Shown here in pieces: positions 1-5,555 of a DNA stretch of 6,417 nucleotides. A program made the translations under genes and the position numbers. Under the pieces are notes generated by a model that worked only from the letters and a program-made list of their open reading frames with translations, searched no databases and was not told the DNA's origin. This DNA comes from Chitinophagaceae bacterium (GTDB lineage Bacteria > Bacteroidota > Bacteroidia > Chitinophagales > Chitinophagaceae): positions 1 through 6,417 of the forward strand of contig PMUF01000061.1 in assembly GCA_003167015.1 (NCBI GenBank), given 5' to 3'. Within the stretch, counting starts at the first letter, position 1. Each line of letters starts with the position of its first letter.

Positions 1-1
1 G

Positions 2-250
2 CCGGAATTCGTTACTTCCATCCGGGATCTTTTCCCCGGTCAGCTGTTCATCCCCACAGGTGGAGTAGAGATCGATGAGGACAATATCCGCGGCTGGTTC
101 AAGTCAGGGGTCTGTGCGGTTGGTATGGGAAGCAGGCTGATCAGTAAGGAAGTCCTGGCGGGGGAGAAATACGAATTATTGTACGACAGTACGCTGCTGG
201 CACTGCAAATAGCCCGGACTGTCATGAATGAAAACAAGTCCAAATCATGA
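2..250 (+). CDS. KDPG/KHG aldolase, C-terminal 82 residues (5' end outside window)
   Basis: The open frame from base 2 to the TGA at 248-250 encodes the last 82 residues of a class I 2-keto-3-deoxy-6-phosphogluconate / 4-hydroxy-2-oxoglutarate aldolase. The family (E. coli Eda, about 213 residues) splits KDPG into pyruvate and glyceraldehyde 3-phosphate in the cytosol. Visible family features are the phosphate-binding strand-loop FIPTGGV (fragment residues 16-22) and the closing (beta/alpha)8-barrel segment CAVGMGSRL (38-46), matching the Eda FCPTGG and GGSWL regions. The Schiff-base lysine and the other catalytic residues lie upstream of the window and cannot be checked. The stop codon overlaps the uxaB start in ATGA (247-250), so the gene is cotranscribed and probably translationally coupled with uxaB. 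That context supports a role in uronate breakdown (Entner-Doudoroff lower half). The name would be kdgA or eda. Confidence 0.9.
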   Translation, partial: PEFVTSIRDLFPGQLFIPTGGVEIDEDNIRGWFKSGVCAVGMGSRLISKEVLAGEKYELLYDSTLLALQIARTVMNENKSKS

Positions 251-1722
251 ACTTATCAAAAGACAATCTGCAAGCGATCCGGACGACCGGATTGGTAAAA
301 CCCGGTGAAGCCATTTTTTCGCTGCCGGAAAAAGTCCTGCAATTCGGGACCGGCGTGCTGTTGAGGGGACTGCCGGATTATTTTATTGACAAGGCCAACC
401 GGCAGGGGCTTTTTAACGGCAGGATCGTGGTAGTCAAGTCGACCGAATCGGGCGATGCGGGGGCCTTCGACCGGCAGGATGGGCTCTATACCTTGTGCAT
501 CCGGGGTATCGAGGAAGGGAAAAAAGTGGAAGAGAACATTATATGTTCGGCGATCAGCCGGGTATTGTCGGCGAGGGATCAGTGGTCCGACATCCTGCAG
601 CTGGCGCACCGGCCTGAGATGCAAATTATTATCAGCAATACGACCGAAGTAGGTATCCAATTGGTGGAAGACGATATCCGCCGCCGGCCGCCGGGCTCTT
701 TTCCCGGCAAGCTTCTCGGATTTTTATACGAGCGTTGGCAGGCCTTTGACGGCAGCCCGGAGAGCGGGATGGTCATCGTACCGACGGAACTGATCGTCGA
801 CAACGGGAAGAAGCTGGCGGGCATCGTTAAGGAACTGGCGCAGATCAGTCAGCTGCCGGCTGACTTCATGGTATGGATGGAGCAGCATTGTCGTTTTTGC
901 AGTTCGCTGGTAGACAGGATCGTGCCGGGTAAGCCCGACGCGGCCGCCCTGCAACAATTGCAGCATGATCTGGGTTATACGGATGAGCTGTTGGCGATTT
1001 CTGAAGTTTACCGGCTATGGGCTATCGAGGGTGATGAAAAGGTACGTGCGGTGCTGTCCTTTGCCGCGGCAGATCCGGGAGTGGTCATCGAGCCGGACAT
1101 AGAGATCTACCGGGAGCTGAAGTTGCGGCTGCTGAATGGTACGCATACGCTGAGTTGCGGGCTGGCGGTGCTCGCGGGATTCGGGACGGTGAAAAATGCT
1201 ATGGACGATCCTGCCTTTGCGGCCTTTGTGGCCGACCTGATGTTGAAGGAGATTGCCCCGGCCATTCCTTATAAACTGCCGATACAGGAGGCGCGGGAAT
1301 TTGGTTTGCGGGTGCTGGACCGGTTCCGCAATCCGCATATCCAGCATCAGTGGATCAGTATTACGATGCAGTATTCTTCGAAGATGAAAAGCCGGGTTAT
1401 TCCGGTGCTGCTGGAACACTATAAACATCACGACGAGCCGCCGCCGCATATTGTCCTGGGTTTTGCTGCCTACCTGTTATTTATGCGGGCGGAGAAAAAA
1501 GAGGGGTGGGATGATAAGGCGGGGTATTTTGCCGATTTGTGGGCAAAGCACGAGCCTTCCGAAGTGGCGATGGTGGCCATGAGTGACAAGTCGTTATGGG
1601 GTGCAGACCTGACGCGGCTGCCGGGGTTTGCGGATGGGGTGCGGGAGCAGTTGGATATATTGATGAATAAAGGTGCAGCGACGGCGCTGGCCAAAGCTTC
1701 AACTCAAAAAAGTAGTTTATGA
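247..1722 (+). CDS. uxaB: Tagaturonate reductase (altronate oxidoreductase)
   Basis: This 491-residue cytosolic enzyme of the mannitol dehydrogenase family should reduce D-tagaturonate to D-altronate with NADH (EC 1.1.1.58), the second step after UxaC in galacturonate catabolism. The N-terminal Rossmann domain begins with VLQFGTGVLLRG (residues 30-41), the dinucleotide-binding loop; SNTTE (130-134) is also conserved. The family signature SSLVDRIVP lies at 219-227, and the C-terminal helical domain holds the catalytic K-x4-N-x2-H pattern (K292, N297, H300 in KLRLLNGTH). FRNP (360-363) and the rest of the C-terminus align by eye with E. coli UxaB (about 483 residues), so it looks complete and intact. 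The related fructuronate reductase UxuB is an alternative, but the adjacent altronate dehydratase argues for UxaB. The ATG at 247 sits in an ATGA overlap with the aldolase stop, with no Shine-Dalgarno motif, as is common in Bacteroidota. Confidence 0.93.
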   Translation: MNLSKDNLQAIRTTGLVKPGEAIFSLPEKVLQFGTGVLLRGLPDYFIDKANRQGLFNGRIVVVKSTESGDAGAFDRQDGLYTLCIRGIEEGKKVEENIICSAISRVLSARDQWSDILQLAHRPEMQIIISNTTEVGIQLVEDDIRRRPPGSFPGKLLGFLYERWQAFDGSPESGMVIVPTELIVDNGKKLAGIVKELAQISQLPADFMVWMEQHCRFCSSLVDRIVPGKPDAAALQQLQHDLGYTDELLAISEVYRLWAIEGDEKVRAVLSFAAADPGVVIEPDIEIYRELKLRLLNGTHTLSCGLAVLAGFGTVKNAMDDPAFAAFVADLMLKEIAPAIPYKLPIQEAREFGLRVLDRFRNPHIQHQWISITMQYSSKMKSRVIPVLLEHYKHHDEPPPHIVLGFAAYLLFMRAEKKEGWDDKAGYFADLWAKHEPSEVAMVAMSDKSLWGADLTRLPGFADGVREQLDILMNKGAATALAKASTQKSSL

Positions 1723-3377
1723 GCAAACAAGCAACTGTATTAAAAGTCCATCCGGCGGATAATGTGCTGGTGGCGCTGACCAACCTGGAGAAAGGCACTG
1801 TGGTGGCTTTTGAAGGACAGGAGTATACTATCCGGGAGAACACGAAGGCCAAGCATAAATTTGCCACCGTCGACCTGGCGGCGGGCGATCCGATCACGAT
1901 GTACGGCGTATTGGTCGGCAAGGCGCAGGTGGCGATCCCGAAGGGTGGGCTGATCAGCACGGCCACTGTCAAACATGCCGCCAATGACTTTACTGTCGGT
2001 GAGCGTCATACGGATTGGGTGATGCCCGATGTATCTGCCTTTACAGGGAGGACCTTCAAAGGATATCACCGGGCGGATGGCAGTGTAGGGACGGCCAACT
2101 ACTGGGTTGTCATTCCGATGGTTTTCTGTGAGAACAGAAATTTAGATGTGTTGCAGCAGGCGCTGGTGACTGACCTGGGATACGGTCGTAACCGGTCCTA
2201 TCAGCTGCAGTCGCAGCAACTGATCGAGCTGTACAAAACGGGGAAGAGCGTGGAGGAGATACTGAGCACTGACCTGCATGCTAACTACGGTGAGCATGCG
2301 AACAAGCGGTTGTTTCCGAATATCGACGGGATCAAATTTTTGACGCATGATGGCGGATGCGGTGGAACGCGGCAGGATGCGCAGGCATTGTGTGGTTTAC
2401 TGGCAGGGTATATCACGCATCCGAATGTGGCGGGAGCGACCGTGCTGAGCCTGGGGTGTCAGAATGCACAGGTGAGTATCCTCGAGGAGGAGATCCGGCG
2501 CCGGACGTCTGAATTTTCGAAGCCGCTGTATATCCTGGAACAGCAGAAGGTAGGGACGGAGTCCGACTTTTTGTCGCTGGCGATCAAGCAGACTTTCGCC
2601 GGGCTGATACTGGCGAATCAGCAGGAGAGGCAACCGTCGCCACTGAGTAAGCTGTGTATTGGACTGGAATGCGGCGGCTCGGATGGTTTCTCGGGGATTT
2701 CGGCCAATCCTGCGATCGGCTATACGTCCGACCTGCTGGTGGCGTTAGGGGGCTCGGTGATCTTATCGGAATTTCCGGAGCTGTGCGGTGTGGAGCAGAA
2801 CCTGAGTGACCGGTGTATGGATGTTCCGACGGCGGAACGATTTTCTACTTTGATGCGAACGTATAATGCGCGGGCCCAGGCGGTGGGTTCGGGGTTCGAT
2901 ATGAATCCTTCGCCGGGCAATATCCGTGACGGGTTGATCACCGATGCCATCAAGTCGGCGGGGGCTGCCAAGAAGGGTGGTACTTCGCCGGTCACGGCGG
3001 TGCTCGATTATCCGGAGAAGGTGACCCGGCCGGGATTGAACCTGCTGTGCACACCGGGGAATGACGTAGAGTCTACGACGGCGGAGGTGGCTGCGGGGGC
3101 GAATATCGTTCTGTTTACGACGGGGCTGGGGACGCCGACGGGGAATCCTGTGGCGCCGGTGGTAAAGATCGCGAGCAATAGTGCCCTGTTCGAGCGGATG
3201 CGAGATATTATCGATATCAATACCGGTACGATCATCGAGGGGAAGGAGACGATCCGGCAGGCGGGTGAGCGGATATTGGACTATGTGATTGGGGTGGCCA
3301 GCGGGGAGACGGAGATTGCCGCGGTGCGGCATGTGCAGGATGATTTTATTCCATGGAAGAGGGGGGTGTCGTTGTAG
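1719..3377 (+). CDS. uxaA: Altronate dehydratase
   Basis: This 552-residue enzyme should dehydrate D-altronate to 2-keto-3-deoxy-D-gluconate (EC 4.2.1.7); the E. coli enzyme depends on Fe2+ or Mn2+. Residues about 6-88 form the N-terminal SAF domain. The rest is the UxaA/GarD catalytic region, with conserved cysteine-bearing motifs THDGGCGGT (C214), SLGCQNAQ (C247) and GLECGGSDGFSG (C318), then NPSPGN, LLCTPGNDVEST and TGLGTPTGNPVAPVVKIASN toward the end. The C-terminus WKRGVSL matches the E. coli FKSGVTL ending, so the protein is not truncated. It is about 55 residues longer than E. coli UxaA (about 495). Much of the excess lies around residues 150-205, before the first cysteine motif; I think this is usual for Bacteroidota homologues. 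The start overlaps the uxaB stop in ATGA (1719-1722), indicating one operon with translational coupling. Galactarate dehydratase is an alternative, less likely beside uxaB. Confidence 0.93.
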   Translation: MSKQATVLKVHPADNVLVALTNLEKGTVVAFEGQEYTIRENTKAKHKFATVDLAAGDPITMYGVLVGKAQVAIPKGGLISTATVKHAANDFTVGERHTDWVMPDVSAFTGRTFKGYHRADGSVGTANYWVVIPMVFCENRNLDVLQQALVTDLGYGRNRSYQLQSQQLIELYKTGKSVEEILSTDLHANYGEHANKRLFPNIDGIKFLTHDGGCGGTRQDAQALCGLLAGYITHPNVAGATVLSLGCQNAQVSILEEEIRRRTSEFSKPLYILEQQKVGTESDFLSLAIKQTFAGLILANQQERQPSPLSKLCIGLECGGSDGFSGISANPAIGYTSDLLVALGGSVILSEFPELCGVEQNLSDRCMDVPTAERFSTLMRTYNARAQAVGSGFDMNPSPGNIRDGLITDAIKSAGAAKKGGTSPVTAVLDYPEKVTRPGLNLLCTPGNDVESTTAEVAAGANIVLFTTGLGTPTGNPVAPVVKIASNSALFERMRDIIDINTGTIIEGKETIRQAGERILDYVIGVASGETEIAAVRHVQDDFIPWKRGVSL

Positions 3378-3382
3378 TGGCT

Positions 3383-3507
3383 GGCGGCGCGCACCGCATA
3401 GCGCCGCCCCGCCGCGCACCTACCCGAGCGTAGCGAAGGGTACGAACGAGACAGACCGTGGCGAAGCAGGTCTGGCGAAGTGCTTAGCGGCGGCCCCCGA
3501 TTTTTTT
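3383..3507 (+). other. GC-rich hairpin cluster ending in a T-run after uxaA (possible terminator or structured 3' element)
   Basis: Starting 6 bases after the uxaA stop, several inverted repeats sit together. The first is GGCGGCGC (3383-3390) with GCGCCGCC (3401-3408), a perfect 8-bp stem. A second stem, CCGCCGC (3409-3415) with GCGGCGG (3487-3493), encloses two smaller hairpins: TACCC/GGGTA (3421-3425, 3438-3442) and CAGACC/GGTCTG (3452-3457, 3469-3474). Both small loops contain GCGAA, and GCGAAG occurs three times (3433, 3461, 3475). The element is followed by CCCCCGA and seven T (3501-3507). Together this can be drawn as a hairpin plus a three-way junction in front of a T-run. It could end the uronate operon transcript, be a copy of an intergenic REP-like family, or be a structured RNA. 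No known RNA family was recognised. The individual stems are plain in the sequence; the whole fold is inference. Confidence 0.4.
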
Positions 3508-3534
3508 CCGCGAACATGTCTTTTTTATTTTTTT

Positions 3535-3558
3535 TTGGATTTTACTAGTTAAATCCAA
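3535..3558. promoter_or_regulatory. Palindromic operator candidate, site 1
   Basis: This is a 24-base near-palindrome with 8-base arms TTGGATTT and AAATCCAA around the centre TACTAGTT. Counting all 12 base pairs of the dyad, only one is mismatched (ninth from the outside). It lies 150-173 bases before the GTG start of the MarR-type gene and directly follows a T-rich tract (3521-3534). A near copy occurs 100 bases downstream. Size and symmetry suit a MarR-family dimer, and autoregulation by the adjacent regulator is the simplest reading, but binding is inferred only from position and symmetry. Confidence 0.55.
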
Positions 3559-3565
3559 CGTGGAG

Positions 3566-3574
3566 TTATCCACA
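3566..3574 (+). other. Perfect DnaA-box 9-mer
   Basis: The bases TTATCCACA match the consensus DnaA box exactly. The box lies between the two palindromes, and its first seven bases (TTATCCA, 3566-3572) form an inverted repeat with TGGATAA at 3587-3593. One isolated box is not an origin, and I see no cluster of further boxes or dnaA/dnaN genes nearby. It may be a DnaA-titration or DnaA-regulatory site, or chance: one perfect 9-mer on either strand of 6.4 kb has a probability of about 5 percent under equal base composition. Confidence 0.25.
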
Positions 3575-3632
3575 TTTCCTCTCTCATGGATAAGCGACGG
3601 GGGGTCTTTAGGGGGTAGCTTCGCGGAAGAAG

Positions 3633-3660
3633 AATTGGATTTTACTACTTAAATCCAATT
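3633..3660. promoter_or_regulatory. Palindromic operator candidate, site 2
   Basis: This is a second copy of the palindrome, with perfect 10-base arms AATTGGATTT and AAATCCAATT around an 8-base centre TACTACTT. Its core (3635-3658) is identical to site 1 at 23 of 24 bases; only base 3648 (C, against G at 3548) differs. It ends 47 bases before the GTG of the MarR-type gene. A weak Bacteroidota -7-like string TATTTTTA (3664-3671) follows it, so a protein bound here could block polymerase. Because the right arm runs into TTTTTTATTTTT, the site could alternatively serve as an AT-rich hairpin terminator on the + strand. Confidence 0.6.
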
Positions 3661-3707
3661 TTTTATTTTTATGCTGTCTCCGGCATTTACGCTGGCGGAT
3701 AAAAAAA

Positions 3708-4175
3708 GTGAGTATGGAACCGGTGATGACGAGATTTAGAGCAATGGACACCCTATTTGCGAACTCCCTCTATTTTGCAAGCAGCCTTCTTACACGGCAA
3801 GTGGATAAACTGGCGACGGAAGCCTGGAAGCCTTCGGGTCTGCCGCCGGCCCAGGGCTATTTGCTGCTGCATACCCTGAAGGATCGGCTTTCATTTCCTT
3901 ACTTTATATCCAGGCGGCTTCTTTTAAGCCCGGCTGCTATCACGCGCTTAGTGGATAAACTGGAAAAAAAAGAGTTGGTTTTTCGATATACTGAAAAGCA
4001 CTGGACGTTTATCCAACCGACACAAAAGGCCCGGGACCTGGAACCCACATTAATACAATGTGAGCGGGCTTTGAACGACCGATGCGATGCCTTATTGGGA
4101 GCGGATGCCGGCGACCTGACGGTTTTGATGAACCGGGCGACGGATAAATTATATGAGGCGACGGAAAAGCGATAG
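3708..4175 (+). CDS. MarR-family winged-helix transcriptional regulator
   Basis: The frame gives a 155-residue protein, a usual length for MarR-type dimeric repressors. Residues about 10-42 form an N-terminal dimerisation helix, and 46-104 the winged helix-turn-helix. The segment ISRRLLLSPAAITRLVDKLE (67-86) carries the HTH with recognition helix SPAAITRLVDKL, a strong MarR hallmark. Residues 92-104 are the wing, which lacks the common D-x-R motif, so the protein is a divergent member. The remainder is C-terminal dimerisation helix. Cysteines occur at 118 and 126; a redox role for them cannot be judged. The start could be GTG 3708 or ATG 3714; neither has a clear ribosome binding site. The gene lies downstream of two palindromes (autoregulation inferred) and 36 bases before a multiheme cytochrome gene, the natural candidate target. 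The ligand is unknown. Confidence 0.8.
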   Translation: MSMEPVMTRFRAMDTLFANSLYFASSLLTRQVDKLATEAWKPSGLPPAQGYLLLHTLKDRLSFPYFISRRLLLSPAAITRLVDKLEKKELVFRYTEKHWTFIQPTQKARDLEPTLIQCERALNDRCDALLGADAGDLTVLMNRATDKLYEATEKR

Positions 4176-4211
4176 ACGATTGCTATCTTCACACTGCTAA
4201 TTTTTATCTCC

Positions 4212-5555
4212 TTGACTTATAAACGCTTGTCATTTGTCATGTTGCTGGTCGCCGGTGTGGTGATACTACTGTCCCGGTGTATGCAGCCGGGGGCGGCTCA
4301 GCATGCCGATCCGCGGGGAGCCGGGTATGCGGGGATGGCTGCCTGCCTGGATTGTCATAAGGGGATCGGCAATACTTATGTGCATGCGGCGCATGCGCTG
4401 ACGTCGCGGGTAGCGGATATTCATACGGTGGCCGGACCGTTCGGGGGGGAGAGCCCGTTCGAGGGAACGGGCGATATTAGAAGCGATAGCTCCGTGCGGA
4501 AGGTTGGAGGAGTCCCGGGCGGAGCGGGCGCGGCGGACAACGAATTCATTTATGATGCGGGCCATAAGGTGATCATGGAGGAGCGGGACAGCGGTCTTTT
4601 CCAGGTCGCGGTGACAGCGCGGGGGCGGGAAGCTCATCGATTCGATATTGCGGTCGGCTCGGGGCGCAAGGCGCAGACCTATCTGTACTGGAAGGGAGAT
4701 GGCGTTTTTCAGTTACCTGTCTCGTATTTCCTTACCGAGCACAGCTGGGCTAACAGCCCCTATTACCCGCCGGACAGTATTTGGTTTGGCCGGGCGGTAG
4801 GGGTAGGGTGTTTTGAATGTCACAGCTCGTATATCGGGACCAGGGCGATGCTGCATAAGAATTTTTTCGAGGGTACACCGCAGTACGACCGGGCGACGCT
4901 GATCTATGGGATCGACTGCGAGCGATGTCATGGTCCCGGCGCCTTACATGTGGCGTGGCAGCGGGAGCATCCGGAAGACACGGCGGCAAGATATATGGCC
5001 AAATTTGCGGGACTGACCCGGCAACAAAGGCTGGATGTATGCGCGGTATGTCATTCCGGCGCTCATACAGGTCAACTGCGTTCCGTCTTTCATTTCAAGC
5101 CGGGGGATACGCTGGCCAATTATTATTTCGCCGATCCGAGATCGGCTAAAGCGCCGGAAAATACGGATGTGCATGGAAATCAATATGAGTTGCTGACAGC
5201 CAGCCAATGTTATCTGCGGTCGAAAACGCTGGAATGCGGGAGTTGTCATGATGTGCATGTCCGGGAGAGGGAGAATCTGACGGTGTTTGCGGCGCGGTGT
5301 ATGAATTGCCATGTGGCGGGGGGCGGGGCTGTGGCGGCAGGTCATGCGGGGGATAGGGTTGCGGGGGTGAAGGTCGATCGATCATTCCTCATTAATAATT
5401 GCATCGATTGTCATATGCCGGCGCGGGCTTCCGTGAGGATCACGATGTTAACGCAAACGCAAAAAGATCCCATTGCCGATCTGGTGAGGAGCCATTACAT
5501 CACTGTTTATCCCGAGGAGACGAAAAAGAAGCTGGCGGCTCTGAAATCCCATTGA
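4212..5555 (+). CDS. Seven-heme c-type cytochrome, predicted exported and membrane- or lipid-anchored
   Basis: The 447-residue product has seven CxxCH heme-c motifs: CLDCH (45-49), CFECH (200-204), CERCH (236-240), CAVCH (277-281), CGSCH (342-346), CMNCH (363-367) and CIDCH (397-401). A likely export signal is at the N-terminus: basic TYKR, hydrophobic residues about 6-20, then LLSRC (19-23). This resembles a lipobox, although arginine before C23 is atypical, so it may stay as a membrane anchor. The TTG start at 4212 is chosen because the ATG at 4239 would remove the basic part. Phrases such as GSGRKAQTYLYWKGDG, QLPVSYF, CERCHGPGALH and CGSCHDVH resemble cytochrome c554/NrfB-like multiheme proteins of Bacteroidota and Acidobacteria as I remember them. 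Role: periplasmic or envelope electron transfer; partner unknown. C333 is an extra cysteine outside CxxCH. A weak -7-like TATCTTCA (4184-4191) precedes it, but cotranscription with the MarR-type gene is equally possible. Confidence 0.85.
   Translation: MTYKRLSFVMLLVAGVVILLSRCMQPGAAQHADPRGAGYAGMAACLDCHKGIGNTYVHAAHALTSRVADIHTVAGPFGGESPFEGTGDIRSDSSVRKVGGVPGGAGAADNEFIYDAGHKVIMEERDSGLFQVAVTARGREAHRFDIAVGSGRKAQTYLYWKGDGVFQLPVSYFLTEHSWANSPYYPPDSIWFGRAVGVGCFECHSSYIGTRAMLHKNFFEGTPQYDRATLIYGIDCERCHGPGALHVAWQREHPEDTAARYMAKFAGLTRQQRLDVCAVCHSGAHTGQLRSVFHFKPGDTLANYYFADPRSAKAPENTDVHGNQYELLTASQCYLRSKTLECGSCHDVHVRERENLTVFAARCMNCHVAGGGAVAAGHAGDRVAGVKVDRSFLINNCIDCHMPARASVRITMLTQTQKDPIADLVRSHYITVYPEETKKKLAALKSH
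4453..4472. repeat. Perfect 8-bp inverted repeat within the cytochrome gene
   Basis: GCCCGTTC (4453-4460) and GAACGGGC (4465-4472) are perfect reverse complements around the four-base loop GAGG, a stable hairpin in coding sequence. A second pair, GCTCCG (4489-4494) and CGGAGC (4520-4525), follows, with TCCG/CGGA (4491-4494, 4497-4500) and palindrome CCCGGG (4514-4519) inside it. These lie in a Gly/Ser-rich coding stretch that looks like an insertion relative to remembered family members. Confidence 0.5.

Noticed and set aside
247..1722. Fructuronate reductase or mannitol dehydrogenase instead of UxaB
   Set aside because: Sequence pattern and C-terminus follow E. coli UxaB closely, and the next gene is an altronate, not mannonate, dehydratase.
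1481..1984. Minus-strand open frame of 167 codons across the uxaB/uxaA junction
   Set aside because: Low-complexity Pro/Ser/Thr-rich translation, no family likeness, and it covers two well-supported genes.
2763..3419. Minus-strand open frame of 218 codons antisense to the uxaA 3' part
   Set aside because: Arg/Pro/His-rich composition typical of a shadow frame in GC-rich coding DNA; uxaA is complete and conserved here.
3289..3552. Plus-strand open frame of 87 codons at the uxaA end and in the hairpin element
   Set aside because: It overlaps the conserved uxaA end in another frame, and the rest reads through inverted repeats and T-runs; no protein-like pattern.
3500..3700. Possible replication origin (AT-rich tract plus DnaA box)
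   Set aside because: Only one perfect box, no cluster, and no dnaA, dnaN, rep or partition gene nearby.
3800..3963. 14-base direct repeat AGTGGATAAACTGG at 3800-3813 and 3950-3963 in the MarR-type gene, exactly 150 bases apart
   Set aside because: Both copies are in the same frame and encode VDKL in two helices. AGTGGATAA is one base off an inverted DnaA box, but coding coincidence is the simpler explanation.
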